Program-made: the position numbers and the translations under genes
The notes under the pieces: generated by a model
Databases searched by the model: none
What the model was told of the DNA's origin: nothing
What the model saw: the letters and a program-made list of their open reading frames with translations, nothing else
Origin: Mesorhizobium sp. PAMC28654
GTDB lineage: Bacteria > Pseudomonadota > Alphaproteobacteria > Rhizobiales > Rhizobiaceae
Direction of reading: 5' to 3'
NCBI RefSeq assembly: GCF_020616515.1
Contig: NZ_CP085135.1
Coordinates: 3,472,001 to 3,536,000 of the forward strand
Length of the DNA stretch: 64,000 nt
Shown here: one piece after another, positions 19,071-27,862 of the stretch
How positions within the stretch are numbered: the stretch's first letter is position 1
How the letters are laid out: each line of letters begins with the position of its first letter

Positions 19071-20177
19071 TCATTCCGCCGCTATCGCGGCGTCGTTGTG
19101 AAAATCCTCGCGATACGGCTTGGCGGTCGGCGGCAGCTCGCGCTTGATGAAATAGTCTTCGTTGCGCAACTGGCGCAGGAAGGCGGGGATCATTTCGCGA
19201 TAGCCGGCGAGGATTGATGGCGTCGGCGCCGGCAGATCGTGCTTGATCAGCGCGTGCAGCTTCGGCAGCGCATGATAGGGCACCATCGGGAACATGTGAT
19301 GCTCGACGTGATAATTCATGTTCCAATAGATGAAGCGGCTGATCGGATTCATGTAGACGGTGCGGCTGTTGAGCCGATGGTCGGTGACATTCTCGGCCAG
19401 GCCGCCATGCTGCAACAGGCCGACCATCACATGATGCCAGGCGCCATAGAGCCTCGGCAGGCCGACCAGCATCAGGGGCAGGAATGAGCCCATATAGAAA
19501 GCCAGCCCAATGGTGGCGGCATAGATTGCCGTCCAGATGCGGGCGATGCGGATCGCCTTTGGCTGTTCCTGCTCGGGAATGAAGGTCTTTTCCGCCGGGC
19601 TGATGATGCCGGCGGCGTTGCGCACCATGTCGCTCATGGCGCGCCAGGCGTCGAGCACGCCGACGAAGCCGAGGACGACACGCAGCAAATCCGGCGGCCG
19701 CATGACGGAAATCTCGGGGTCGCGGCCGACGATGATCGTGTCGGTGTGATGGCGCGTATGACTCCAGCGCCAGGTCACCGGGTTGCGCATGATCATGAAG
19801 CAGGCGATCTGATAGATCACATCATTCATCCACTGCGTCCTGAAGGCGGTGCCGTGGCCGCATTCATGCCAGCGCGAATCCGTCGAGGAGCCGTAGAGGA
19901 CGCCATAGACGAAGAAGAACGGCACACACCACCAGGTGCCCCAGAACCAGATGCCACCGGCAGCGCTCAAGATCAGGGCGGCGAGCCAGATGATGGTGTC
20001 GCGGATCGCCGGACCGTCGGAACGCTGCATCAGCTCCTTCATCTGCTTGCGCGGAATGTCGGTGTGATACCATTCCGCCGCCGACAGTCCGTTTTCGACG
20101 GCAAGCTTCGCGTCACGACCGATCAGGCTGTAATCGCGCCGTGACGGCGTTGCGGATGCGGATAATGTTGCTTCCAT
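19071..20177 (-). CDS. Membrane di-iron oxygenase of the fatty-acid-desaturase superfamily, MocD-like
   Basis: A 368-residue protein with the three histidine boxes of membrane desaturases and hydroxylases: HECGHG, HTRHH and HVEHH, set among hydrophobic segments (around IIWLAALILSAAGGIWFWG and IGLAFYMGSFLPLMLVG). With the two downstream redox partners it resembles MocDEF, proposed to O-demethylate the rhizopine 3-O-methyl-scyllo-inosamine. Nearby inositol transport and catabolic genes fit a methylated inositol-type substrate. Start is the ATG at 20175-20177; an open frame upstream is non-coding. It is divergent from the LacI gene. Confidence 0.85.
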   Translation of the reverse strand: MEATLSASATPSRRDYSLIGRDAKLAVENGLSAAEWYHTDIPRKQMKELMQRSDGPAIRDTIIWLAALILSAAGGIWFWGTWWCVPFFFVYGVLYGSSTDSRWHECGHGTAFRTQWMNDVIYQIACFMIMRNPVTWRWSHTRHHTDTIIVGRDPEISVMRPPDLLRVVLGFVGVLDAWRAMSDMVRNAAGIISPAEKTFIPEQEQPKAIRIARIWTAIYAATIGLAFYMGSFLPLMLVGLPRLYGAWHHVMVGLLQHGGLAENVTDHRLNSRTVYMNPISRFIYWNMNYHVEHHMFPMVPYHALPKLHALIKHDLPAPTPSILAGYREMIPAFLRQLRNEDYFIKRELPPTAKPYREDFHNDAAIAAE

Positions 20178-20280
20178 CGTGACTGCCTCCGTCGGGCACG
20201 ACCTCCGTGAGGGCGAACGCCCTGCATCACAGGAGCTTATTCCCCACAAAATAACGCCAAGCGATGATAGGTTCAATATC

Positions 20281-20317
20281 AGAAAGATAGTTTCTATCAT
20301 TTCCCATCATAATGATG
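20281..20317. promoter_or_regulatory. Inverted repeats between the mocD-like and lacI genes
   Basis: The 173-bp divergent region holds AGAAA-GATAG-TTTCT (20281-20295), the overlapping GATAG-TTT-CTATC (20286-20298), and CATCAT-A-ATGATG (20305-20317). Palindromes of this kind suit LacI-family operators. Which one, if any, is bound cannot be told by eye. Confidence 0.4.
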
Positions 20318-20350
20318 TATTGCTGGGTCAGGCAATCAGGCAGGAAACTC

Positions 20351-21382
20351 ATGTCGAAACGGCCGACCATCACAGATCTGGCGCGCATCTCAGGCGTGAG
20401 TGTCGCCACCGTCGACCGGGTTCTCAACAATCGCCTGCCGGTGCGCGAGGACACAGCGCGCCGCGTCTACGAGACCGCGACCGCGATCGGCTATCACGCC
20501 GCCGGGCTGATCAAGCAGCGTATGCGCCACGAACTGCCGGAGTACCGGCTGGGCTTCCTGCTGCTGCGCCGGGAAGACGTCTTCTACAGCGAATTCGCCC
20601 GGGAGCTCGACCTGGCCGTGTCCCAGACCCAGCGCTTTCGTGGCGTCGCCACCATCGACTTCGCCGATTCGCTGGCGCCCGACGAGATCGTCGAGCGGAT
20701 GCGCAAGCTGGCGGCAAAATCCAGGGCCGTTGCCCTGGTCGGGCCGGATCATCCGACGCTGACGGTCGCCGTCGAGGCCTTGAAGGCCAAAGGCATGCCG
20801 GTGTTTTCCCTGCTTTCCGACTTCGCGTCTGGAATTCGCGAGGGCTATGTCGGACTCGATAACCGCAAGGTTGGGCGCACCGCGGCCTGGATGATTTCGA
20901 AGGCGGCGAGGCGGCCTGGCAAGGTCGCGTTGTTCGTCGGCAGCCACCGCTTCCACGGTCACGAGATGCGCGAAATCGGCTTTCGCTCGTTCTTTCGCGA
21001 GCAGGCGCCGGAATTCACCTTGCTCGAAACCCTTGTCAATCTGGAAGCCAACCAGATCACGCACGACGCCATCATCGATCTTCTGGAAGGCCATCCAGAC
21101 CTGGTCGGCCTCTACGTCGCCGGCGGCGGCATGGAGGGCGCGGTCTCGGCACTCAGGCAGGCAAAGCCCGCCGAGATGCCGGCGGTCGTCTGCAACGAGA
21201 TCACCGCACAATCACGCGCGGCCCTGGCCGACGACATCCTGACGATGGTGATCTCCACGCCGCTGTCGGCCCTTTGCCGTGAACTCGTCGCGCTGATGGG
21301 TCACGCCCTTGAAGCAGGTGCCGCGAATGCGCCAGGGCAGACGTTCCTGCCCTTCGACATCTACCTGCCGGAAAACATCTAG
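20351..21382 (+). CDS. LacI-family transcriptional regulator
   Basis: A 343-residue regulator. The N-terminal helix-turn-helix and hinge are in TITDLARISGVSVATVDRVL with LPVREDTARRVYE, and a periplasmic-binding-protein-like sensor domain follows (from about residue 60). CebR/LacI members with this build sense sugars or polyols. It lies between the divergent MocDEF-like operon and the ABC transporter-iolG operon, so it probably controls one or both in response to an inositol-type ligand. Start is the ATG at 20351 after CAGGAAACTC. Confidence 0.88.
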   Translation: MSKRPTITDLARISGVSVATVDRVLNNRLPVREDTARRVYETATAIGYHAAGLIKQRMRHELPEYRLGFLLLRREDVFYSEFARELDLAVSQTQRFRGVATIDFADSLAPDEIVERMRKLAAKSRAVALVGPDHPTLTVAVEALKAKGMPVFSLLSDFASGIREGYVGLDNRKVGRTAAWMISKAARRPGKVALFVGSHRFHGHEMREIGFRSFFREQAPEFTLLETLVNLEANQITHDAIIDLLEGHPDLVGLYVAGGGMEGAVSALRQAKPAEMPAVVCNEITAQSRAALADDILTMVISTPLSALCRELVALMGHALEAGAANAPGQTFLPFDIYLPENI

Positions 21383-21465
21383 CGCCGGGCACTCCTGCCC
21401 TCCAGGGCGGAGAGCAAACTGTCGAACAGGCCCCGAGAATCCGACACCCGATTTCGGAATCGCCC

Positions 21466-21544
21466 TTGACGCCTTGCCGCGAAATGGAATAAATATTTCA
21501 CCAACTAGGTATTTTGGTTCTTTCGTTCCGGGAACAGATGTTTC
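21466..21544 (+). promoter_or_regulatory. Promoter region of the inositol/sugar ABC operon with two IolR-like sites
   Basis: In the 300-bp gap before the binding-protein gene, TTGACG (21466-21471) and TAAATA (21490-21495) are spaced 18 nt and could form a promoter. Two sequences fit GGAA-N6-TTTC, one base from the GGAA-N6-TTCC motif reported for rhizobial IolR: 21486-21499, overlapping the -10 region, and 21531-21544. The gap contains no gene. Confidence 0.45.
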
Positions 21545-21682
21545 AAACAGAAGGCTTGGCGTTCCAGCCAACGTGAAGGACGCCGTCCGGAGCAAAAGCG
21601 AAATCGGGAGAGATTCCCCGGGCGACCGGGGATTCCGGCTAGATCGGTGCAACCGGACACCAAAATGTGGAGGAGAAACACA

Positions 21683-22624
21683 ATGAAGAAACTGATTTTG
21701 GGCGTCGCCTTCGCGGCGCTGATGAGTTCGTCCGCTTTTGCCGCGAAGATCGGCGTTTCGATGGCCAAGTTCGACGACAATTTCCTCACCGTGCTGCGCA
21801 ACGGCATGATCGAGCAAGCCAAGGGCATGAGCGGCGTGGAACTGCAGGTGGAGGACGCGCAGAACGACGTCGCCAAGCAGCTTGACCAGATCAAGAATTT
21901 CGCCGCTTCGGGCGTCGATGCGATCATCGTCAATCCGGTCGATACATCGGCCACGCAAGCAATGTCCGACGCCGCGGCCGCAGCCAAAATTCCGCTGGTC
22001 TATGTCAATCGCGAGCCGGTCAATGTGAATACGCTGCCGGCTAACCAGGCCTTCGTCGCTTCGAACGAGGCCGATTCCGGGACGCTCGAGACCAAGGAAG
22101 TCTGCCGCCTGTTCAAGGCAGCCGGCAAGAAGGAAGCCAATGTCTATGTGATCATGGGCGAGCTTTCCAACCAGGCCGCCGTGCAGCGCACCAAGGACAT
22201 TGACGACGTGATCGCCACGCCGGACTGCAATTTCATCAAGATCATCGACAAGCAGACCTCGAACTGGAACCGTGACGAGGCCCAGAACCTGATGACCAAC
22301 TGGCTGTCGACCGGCAAGAAGTTCGATGGCGTGATCGCCAACAACGATGAAAGCGCCATTGGCGCGATCCAGGCCATGAAGGCGGCCAACATCGACATGA
22401 AAACCGTTGTCGTCGGCGGCGTGGACGCCACCCAGGACGCGCTCGTGGCGATGAAGGCGGGCGACCTCGCCGTGACCGTGTTCCAGGATGCGGCAGGCCA
22501 GGGCGCGGGCGCGCTCGACGCGGCGCTGAAGCTCGCCAAGGGCGAGAAGGTCGACCACAAGGTCTACGTCCCCTTCCAACTGGTGACGCCGGCCAACATC
22601 GACAAGTTCATGAAGAAGAACTGA
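21683..22624 (+). CDS. Periplasmic sugar/inositol-binding protein of an ABC transporter
   Basis: A 313-residue exported protein with signal peptide MKKLILGVAFAALMSSSAFA and a type I periplasmic binding fold (Peripla_BP_4): KIGVSMAKFDDNFLTVLRNGM, then GVDAIIVNPVDTSAT and VVVGGVDATQDALVAMKAG. It resembles the rhizobial myo-inositol-binding protein IbpA and ribose-type proteins. The downstream permease, ATPase and iolG support inositol or a derivative as ligand. A strong GGAGGAGAAA precedes the ATG. Confidence 0.87.
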   Translation: MKKLILGVAFAALMSSSAFAAKIGVSMAKFDDNFLTVLRNGMIEQAKGMSGVELQVEDAQNDVAKQLDQIKNFAASGVDAIIVNPVDTSATQAMSDAAAAAKIPLVYVNREPVNVNTLPANQAFVASNEADSGTLETKEVCRLFKAAGKKEANVYVIMGELSNQAAVQRTKDIDDVIATPDCNFIKIIDKQTSNWNRDEAQNLMTNWLSTGKKFDGVIANNDESAIGAIQAMKAANIDMKTVVVGGVDATQDALVAMKAGDLAVTVFQDAAGQGAGALDAALKLAKGEKVDHKVYVPFQLVTPANIDKFMKKN

Positions 22625-22647
22625 GGCTGCAAGCAGCTCGACACGGG

Positions 22648-22672
22648 GCGGCGCAGGAAACCATAGCGCCGC
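22648..22672 (+). terminator. Hairpin between binding-protein and permease genes
   Basis: Stem GCGGCGC (22648-22654) and GCGCCGC (22666-22672), 11-nt loop, 23 nt after the binding-protein stop, without a T tract. Such hairpins protect the upstream message or partly terminate, so the binding protein is made in excess over membrane components. Confidence 0.5.
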
Positions 22673-22738
22673 TCCTCTTCTCCCTCCTCGCCTGAACAGG
22701 TGGCCAGGGACGACCGCAGCTTTTGGAGGATGGAAGAC

Positions 22739-23815
22739 GTGGCACAGTCATCACATGGCGTCGGAGGGCTTACCTATGACGCGAAGAAACGCACATGGCC
22801 TGCCGAGTTCAATGTTTTCCTGGCGCTCGTCATCCTGGTCATTGTCTTCGAACTGATCGGCCGGATCTTTCTTGGCGACAGTTTCCTGTTCAACACCCGC
22901 AGCGACGTCAGCGGGATCTTCAACGAGGCGCGGCTGCAGATCATCATCCTGCAGGTTTCGATTGTCGGCATCATCGCCATCGGCGTGACGCAAGTGATCA
23001 TCTGCGGCGGCATCGACCTTTCCTCGGGATCGATCGTCGGCGCCACGGCAATGATCGCCATGAGCTTCGCCCAGGTGGCGACGGTCAACGGAAACCCTAA
23101 CCCCAAGGCAATGTTCCTCGCGCAAGGCTGGACCGACCTGCCGGTCATCGTGCCGCTGCTGGTCGCCATCGGTTGCGGCCTGCTGGCCGGCCTGGTCAAC
23201 GGCACGTTGATCGCCTACACGCGCATTCCGCCCTTCATCGCTACTCTCGGCATGATGGTGACGGCGCGCGGCATCGCCAAATGGTGGTCCAAGGGACAGC
23301 CGATCTCATTTCCCACCGACAGTTTCGCCGCGATCGGCAAGGGCCTGATGCCCGTCATCATATTCCTGTCGCTGGCGGTCCTGTTCCAGCTGATCATGAC
23401 CTACACAAAATACGGAAAGCACAGTTACGCCATCGGCTCCAATGAGGACGCCGCGCGCATGTCCGGCATCAAGATCGCCAACCACAAGATCCTTGTCTAC
23501 GTCATCGCCGGCATACTCGCCTCGCTCGCCGCCGTGGTGCTGAGCTCCAAGAACCTCACCGCGCAGTCCGGCATGGGTGTCATGTATGAACTCGACGCGA
23601 TCGCCATGGCGGTCATCGGCGGCGTCTCGCTGTCGGGCGGCCGGGGTTCGATCATCGGCACGGTGATCGGCTCGCTGATCTTCGGCGTCATCATCTCCGG
23701 CTTCACCTTCCTGCGCCTCGACGCCTACTACCAGGAGATGGTCAAGGGTGTGATCATCGTCGGCGCGGTCGTTCTCGACCAGTGGCGTCAACGCGTACGG
23801 GCAATGAGGGCTTGA
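22739..23815 (+). CDS. Sugar/inositol ABC transporter permease
   Basis: A hydrophobic protein of 358 residues of the RbsC/BPD_transp_2 family, with about ten membrane helices, the GVTQVIICGGIDLSSGSIVG motif and the coupling region EDAARMSGIKIANHKILVYV. It forms the channel of an inositol-type importer. I prefer the GTG at 22739, nine bases after GGAGG; ATG at 22730 lies too close to that site, and a GTG at 22700 is a longer option. It lies 2 nt before the ATPase gene. Confidence 0.87.
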   Translation: MAQSSHGVGGLTYDAKKRTWPAEFNVFLALVILVIVFELIGRIFLGDSFLFNTRSDVSGIFNEARLQIIILQVSIVGIIAIGVTQVIICGGIDLSSGSIVGATAMIAMSFAQVATVNGNPNPKAMFLAQGWTDLPVIVPLLVAIGCGLLAGLVNGTLIAYTRIPPFIATLGMMVTARGIAKWWSKGQPISFPTDSFAAIGKGLMPVIIFLSLAVLFQLIMTYTKYGKHSYAIGSNEDAARMSGIKIANHKILVYVIAGILASLAAVVLSSKNLTAQSGMGVMYELDAIAMAVIGGVSLSGGRGSIIGTVIGSLIFGVIISGFTFLRLDAYYQEMVKGVIIVGAVVLDQWRQRVRAMRA

Positions 23816-23817
23816 CC

Positions 23818-24585
23818 ATGTCAGACATCGTCCTGAAGACCGAAAACCTCACCAAGCATTATGGCGGCGTGCATGCGCTGGTGGGGGCGAACTTCGAACT
23901 GCGCAAGGGTGAGCATGTCGCCATCATGGGCGACAACGGCGCCGGCAAGTCGACCTTCGTGCGCCAGATCACCGGTGTCGAGCAACGCACCAGCGGCAAG
24001 ATGTGGTTCGACGGCAAGGAAGTGAATTTCGCCGGGCCGATCGAGGCCCGCACGGCGGGCATCGAGACCGTGTTCCAGAACCTGGCGCTGGCGGATGATC
24101 TCGACGTTCCTTCGAACCTGTTTCTAGGCCGCGAAAAGGTGCTGTTCAATCTCGGGCCGTTTTCGATCCTCGACCGCAAGTACATGCGCAAGGCGACCGA
24201 AGCGGCACTGGTCCGCACGGCGGTGAAGATCCCCAATCTGTCGAACACCATCCGCCACATGTCGGGCGGACAGCGCCAATGCGTGGCGATCGCCAGGACC
24301 GCGACCTTCGCGTCCAAGCTGATCATCATGGACGAGCCCACGGCCGCCCTTGGCGTGCAGGAGACGGCGCAGGTCGAGAACATCATCCGCACGCTGAAGG
24401 AGAATGGCGAGCCGCTGATCCTGATCAGCCACAACATGCGCCAGGTGTTCGACCTTTGCGACCGCGTCGTCGTGTTCCGCCGCGGCCGCATCGTCGCCAA
24501 TCTGCGCAAGCAAGATACAGATGGGCAGGATATCGTCTCCTACATCACCGGCGCCAAGACCGGGGAGGCTGAACTCGCGGCTTAG
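23818..24585 (+). CDS. Sugar/inositol ABC transporter ATP-binding protein (single domain)
   Basis: A 255-residue ATPase with one nucleotide-binding domain: Walker A GDNGAGKS, signature MSGGQRQ, Walker B LIIMDEPTAALG, and the switch His in LILISHNM. Single-domain ATPases accompany FrcA-type transporters, unlike the double-domain RbsA type at 45643-47143 in this window. It is 2 nt after the permease and 114 nt before iolG. Confidence 0.9.
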   Translation: MSDIVLKTENLTKHYGGVHALVGANFELRKGEHVAIMGDNGAGKSTFVRQITGVEQRTSGKMWFDGKEVNFAGPIEARTAGIETVFQNLALADDLDVPSNLFLGREKVLFNLGPFSILDRKYMRKATEAALVRTAVKIPNLSNTIRHMSGGQRQCVAIARTATFASKLIIMDEPTAALGVQETAQVENIIRTLKENGEPLILISHNMRQVFDLCDRVVVFRRGRIVANLRKQDTDGQDIVSYITGAKTGEAELAA

Positions 24586-24699
24586 CCGGGCGCGGAGGCG
24601 GGGTCATCGTCTCCCTGTCGATGTTGCTTGACCAGAAAAATCACCTGCGCCCGTGACCGGCGCCGACAGCTCGCTTGAAACCATCCCAAAGGACATTCC

Positions 24700-25701
24700 A
24701 TGACTCTCCGCTTCGCCCTCCTCGGTGCCGGCCGTATCGGCAAGGTCCACGCCCGTGCCGTGGGTTCCAACCCGCAAGCCAAACTGGTCGCCGTCGCCGA
24801 CGCCTTCGAGAAGGCGGCAAAAGAGCTGGCCTCGGCCTATGGCGCCGAGGTGCGAACCATCGAAGCTATCGAGAAGTCCAATGACATCGACGCCGTCGTC
24901 ATCTGTACGCCAACCGACACCCATGCCGACCTGATCGAGCGTTTCGCCAAGGCCGGCAAGGCGATCTTCTGCGAGAAGCCGATCGACCTGAGCGTGAAGC
25001 GCGTGGAAAAGTGTCTGGCCGTGGTCGAAAAGGCCAAGGCGACGCTGATGGTCGGCTTCAACCGCCGCTTCGATCCGCATTTCGCCGCCGTGCGCAAGGC
25101 GATAGACGACGGAGCCATCGGCGCCGTCGAAATGGTCACCATCACCTCGCGCGATCCCGGCCCGCCGCCACTCGACTATATCGCCCGCTCGGGCGGCATT
25201 TTTCGCGACATGACCATCCATGACTTCGACATGGCGCGCTTCCTGCTCGGCGAGGAACCTGTCGCGGTCAGCGCGCATGCCTCGGTGCTGGTCGACAAGA
25301 AGATCGGCGCGGCCGGCGATTTCGACTCGGTCAGCGTCATCCTCGAGACGGCCTCGGGCAAGCAGGCCATCATCTCCAACTCGCGCCGCGCCACCTATGG
25401 CTATGACCAGCGCATCGAGGTGCATGGCTCGAAGGGCATGATAGCTGCCGAGAACCAGCGGCCCGTGTCGATCGAACTGGCCAACGAGAAGGGCTATACG
25501 CGGCCGCCGCTGCACGACTTCTTCATGACCCGCTATCTCGACGCCTATGCCAATGAGATCGCCGCCTTCATCGCAGCCGCGACGTCAGGCAAGAAAGCCG
25601 CGCCGAGCGGAACGGACGGGCTCATCGCGCTTCGGCTGGCGGATGCCGCGCTGAAGTCGGCGACGTCAGGCAAGACCGTTCGCCTCGACGCTGCAAAGTA
25701 A
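24700..25701 (+). CDS. iolG: Inositol 2-dehydrogenase (Gfo/Idh/MocA family)
   Basis: A 333-residue NAD-dependent oxidoreductase. The Rossmann motif LLGAGRIGKVHARAV, the catalytic-Lys motif FCEKPID and the signature GGIFRDMTIHDFDMARFL (Asp/His active-site residues) are characteristic of IolG, which oxidises myo-inositol to scyllo-inosose. It follows an inositol-type ABC transporter and precedes an SDR gene. Specificity for a methylated or amino-inositol cannot be excluded given the nearby MocDEF-like genes. Confidence 0.86.
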   Translation: MTLRFALLGAGRIGKVHARAVGSNPQAKLVAVADAFEKAAKELASAYGAEVRTIEAIEKSNDIDAVVICTPTDTHADLIERFAKAGKAIFCEKPIDLSVKRVEKCLAVVEKAKATLMVGFNRRFDPHFAAVRKAIDDGAIGAVEMVTITSRDPGPPPLDYIARSGGIFRDMTIHDFDMARFLLGEEPVAVSAHASVLVDKKIGAAGDFDSVSVILETASGKQAIISNSRRATYGYDQRIEVHGSKGMIAAENQRPVSIELANEKGYTRPPLHDFFMTRYLDAYANEIAAFIAAATSGKKAAPSGTDGLIALRLADAALKSATSGKTVRLDAAK

Positions 25702-25731
25702 GAACCGGAATCCGAACCAGGGAGCAGAGCG

Positions 25732-26526
25732 ATGAGCGCATCCGCCGATCGCAATTCACAAACACGCGCCATCGTCACCGGCGGCGCGCAAGGCATCGGC
25801 TTCGCCGTCGCCCAGGCATTGGCCGACGAGGGCTGCCGGGCGCTGGCGCTCATTGGCCGCTCGCAGGAGAAAGGCGACAAGGCTGTCGCCCATTTCAAGA
25901 AAGCGGGCGTCGACGCGATCTTCATCAGCGCCGATGTTTCAAAGGTGGCGGATTGCAAGCGTGCTGTTGCAACCGCGATCTCGCATTTCGGCACGATCAA
26001 CGCGCTGGTCAACGCCGCCGCCACGTCGGCACGCGGTTCGCTGGTCGATACCAGCGAAGAGCTTTTCGACATGACCTTCGACACCAATGTGCGTGGCCCG
26101 TTTTTCCTGATGCAGGGCGTGGTGGCGCATCTGCTGGACCGGAAAGCGCCGGGCTCGATCGTCAATGTCCTGTCGATGTCGGCGCATTGCGGCCAGTCGT
26201 TCCTGACGCCCTATTCCACAAGCAAGGGCGCGCTGATGACGCTGACCAAGAACGTCGCCAATGCCTATCGCTTCAACCGCATCCGCTGCAACGCGGTGCT
26301 GCCCGGCTGGATGGACACCGAGGGCGAAGCGATCGTCCAGAAGAAATGGCATGATGCGCCGGATGATTGGCTGGCAAAGGCGGAAGCAGCGCAGCCGATG
26401 GGCCAGTTGGTGAAGCCGGATCAGTTGGCGCGTCTGATCAGTTATATGATCAGCCCGCAATCGGGCGTCATGACCGGGTCGTTGGTCGACTACGACCAGA
26501 GCATTGCAGGGTCGTCGCCGGAGTAG
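25732..26526 (+). CDS. Short-chain dehydrogenase/reductase
   Basis: A 264-residue classical SDR with the cofactor motif TGGAQGIG, the structural NAA motif (VNAAATSARG), and the active-site Ser and Tyr-x-x-x-Lys in YSTSKGALMTL. The substrate is unknown. It is 30 nt after iolG in the transporter operon, so a polyol, inosose or keto sugar is likely. No signal peptide or membrane segment is seen. Confidence 0.85.
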   Translation: MSASADRNSQTRAIVTGGAQGIGFAVAQALADEGCRALALIGRSQEKGDKAVAHFKKAGVDAIFISADVSKVADCKRAVATAISHFGTINALVNAAATSARGSLVDTSEELFDMTFDTNVRGPFFLMQGVVAHLLDRKAPGSIVNVLSMSAHCGQSFLTPYSTSKGALMTLTKNVANAYRFNRIRCNAVLPGWMDTEGEAIVQKKWHDAPDDWLAKAEAAQPMGQLVKPDQLARLISYMISPQSGVMTGSLVDYDQSIAGSSPE

Positions 26527-26553
26527 CATCGGCCGAGTAGCATCATCAGGCAC

Positions 26554-26582
26554 GTGACAAACGCTTCGGCTTCGACTATATG
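26554..26582 (+). promoter_or_regulatory. Promoter of the aroG leader
   Basis: GTGACA (26554-26559) and TATATG (26577-26582) are spaced by exactly 17 nt. Initiation about 6-8 nt past the -10 would fall at or next to the leader-peptide ATG at 26589, giving a leaderless or nearly leaderless transcript. Confidence 0.65.
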
Positions 26583-26588
26583 AGCCGC

Positions 26589-26660
26589 ATGATCCATCTG
26601 ACCGCCACGTATTGGTACTTTAGGAGCTCGCTGGCGGCGGGAGGATTGCGCTCGATCTGA
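26589..26660 (+). CDS. Aromatic-amino-acid leader peptide of aroG
   Basis: A 23-codon reading frame, MIHLTATYWYFRSSLAAGGL and three more residues, with four consecutive aromatic codons Tyr-Trp-Tyr-Phe at 26610-26621. These codons sit just after segment 1 of an attenuator (26602-26607) and before the competing segment 2 (26631-26638), where a ribosome stalled for charged aromatic tRNA would free segment 2. No Shine-Dalgarno sequence is visible, and the start probably coincides with +1 of the transcript, as I recall for the trpE(G) leader of Sinorhizobium. An in-frame ATG at 26580 would add three residues but lies in the -10 element. Confidence 0.75.
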   Translation: MIHLTATYWYFRSSLAAGGLRSI

Positions 26661-26703
26661 AGATTGCAGCATCAAAATCCGAACAGCCGCCAGACCTGGC
26701 GGC
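26602..26703 (+). promoter_or_regulatory. Transcription attenuator before aroG
   Basis: Four pairing segments are visible. Segment 1 CCGCCA (26602-26607) pairs with part of segment 2 CTGGCGGC (26631-26638). Segment 2 is fully complementary to segment 3 GCCGCCAG (26686-26693). Segment 3 is fully complementary to segment 4 CTGGCGGC (26696-26703), which forms the terminator. Segments 2 and 4 are identical, so antiterminator and terminator are mutually exclusive. Stalling at the aromatic codons should favour 2:3 pairing and read-through into aroG. Confidence 0.8.
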
Positions 26704-26709
26704 TTTTTT
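26686..26709 (+). terminator. Intrinsic terminator of the aroG leader
   Basis: GCCGCCAG and CTGGCGGC arms enclose a very short loop and are followed by six T residues (26704-26709). It lies 40 nt upstream of the aroG start, so it can only act on the leader transcript or on read-through from the SDR gene. Confidence 0.88.
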
Positions 26710-26748
26710 GTATCAGCCGGCAGGTCTCCCAATCAGGAGCAGAAAGCC

Positions 26749-27840
26749 GTGTTGACCACCACAGATGATCTTCGGGTCAAGGAAATCAGGGAATTGAGTA
26801 CGCCGGACCAGGTGATGCGGGAGATACCGCGCACGCTGACGGCGACGCGCACCGTGACCGCGTCACGCAACGCGATCCACGCCATCTTGAACGGCACCGA
26901 TGACCGGCTGATCGTCGTCGTCGGCCCCTGTTCGATCCACGACCCGGTCGCGGCGGTCGACTATGCCAGCCGTCTGGCGGCGCTGCGCGAGAGCCTGTCG
27001 GACCGGCTGGAGATCGTGATGCGCGTGTATTTCGAAAAGCCGCGCACGACGGTCGGTTGGAAGGGCCTGATCAACGACCCTGACCTCGATGGCAGCTTCA
27101 ACATCGACAAGGGGCTGCGGATGGCGCGCAACGTGCTTTCCGCCGTCAACAATCTCGGCCTGCCGGCGGCGACCGAATTCCTCGACATGACCACCCCGCA
27201 ATACATAGCCGACCTCGTCGCCTGGGGCGCCATCGGCGCGCGCACGACCGAGAGCCAGATCCATCGCGAGCTGGCATCGGGCCTCTCCTGCCCGGTCGGC
27301 TTCAAGAACGGCACCGACGGCAATCTGCGGATCGCCGCCGAGGCGGTGAAATCAGCCGCCCAGCCGCATCATTTCCTGGCGGTGACGAAGGGCGGACGCA
27401 GCGGCATCGCGGCGACCACCGGCAATGAGGACTGCCACGTCATCCTGCGCGGCGGCATTGCGCCCAACTACGATGCGACGAGCGTCGAGGCCGCCAGTGC
27501 GGAACTCGCCCGCATCGGCGTGGCACCCAGGCTGATGATCGATGTCAGCCACGCCAACTCCAGCAAGAAGCCCGAGAACCAGCCGAAGGTGGCTGCTGAC
27601 GTCGCGGGCCAGGTCGCGGCCGGTGACGAGCGCATCATCGGTGTCATGATCGAGAGCAACCTCATCGCCGGCCGTCAGGATGTCGTGCCCGGCAAGCCGC
27701 TCGTCTACGGCCAGAGCATAACCGACGGCTGCATCGACTGGGCGACCACCGAGACCGTGCTGCACGGACTTGCCGGCGCCGTCGAATGGCGGAGGTCGGC
27801 GCGCCGCGCCATGATGGACAGCCGGCAAGGGGCCGCCTGA
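26749..27840 (+). CDS. aroG: DAHP synthase, class I (3-deoxy-7-phosphoheptulonate synthase)
   Basis: A 363-residue enzyme that condenses PEP and erythrose 4-phosphate, the entry to the shikimate pathway. AroFGH-type motifs are VVVGPCSIHDP, RVYFEKPRTTVGWKGL, TTESQIHRE and DVSHANSSKKPENQ. The start is GTG at 26749 behind CAGGAGCAG. As I recall, rhizobia commonly use a class II DAHP synthase, so this E. coli-type enzyme may be an additional, separately regulated copy. Its expression is probably set by the aromatic attenuator just upstream. Confidence 0.94.
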   Translation: MLTTTDDLRVKEIRELSTPDQVMREIPRTLTATRTVTASRNAIHAILNGTDDRLIVVVGPCSIHDPVAAVDYASRLAALRESLSDRLEIVMRVYFEKPRTTVGWKGLINDPDLDGSFNIDKGLRMARNVLSAVNNLGLPAATEFLDMTTPQYIADLVAWGAIGARTTESQIHRELASGLSCPVGFKNGTDGNLRIAAEAVKSAAQPHHFLAVTKGGRSGIAATTGNEDCHVILRGGIAPNYDATSVEAASAELARIGVAPRLMIDVSHANSSKKPENQPKVAADVAGQVAAGDERIIGVMIESNLIAGRQDVVPGKPLVYGQSITDGCIDWATTETVLHGLAGAVEWRRSARRAMMDSRQGAA

Positions 27841-27862
27841 GAAGCTGACAATGCCGATGGGA

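Noticed and set aside
21212..22579. 455-codon frame on the minus strand over the inositol-binding protein gene
   Set aside because: Antisense shadow; the sense protein has a signal peptide and a good ribosome binding site.
26490..26732. 80-codon minus-strand frame over the aroG leader
   Set aside because: The same bases form a promoter, aromatic leader peptide and attenuator on the plus strand; the minus frame has no family resemblance.
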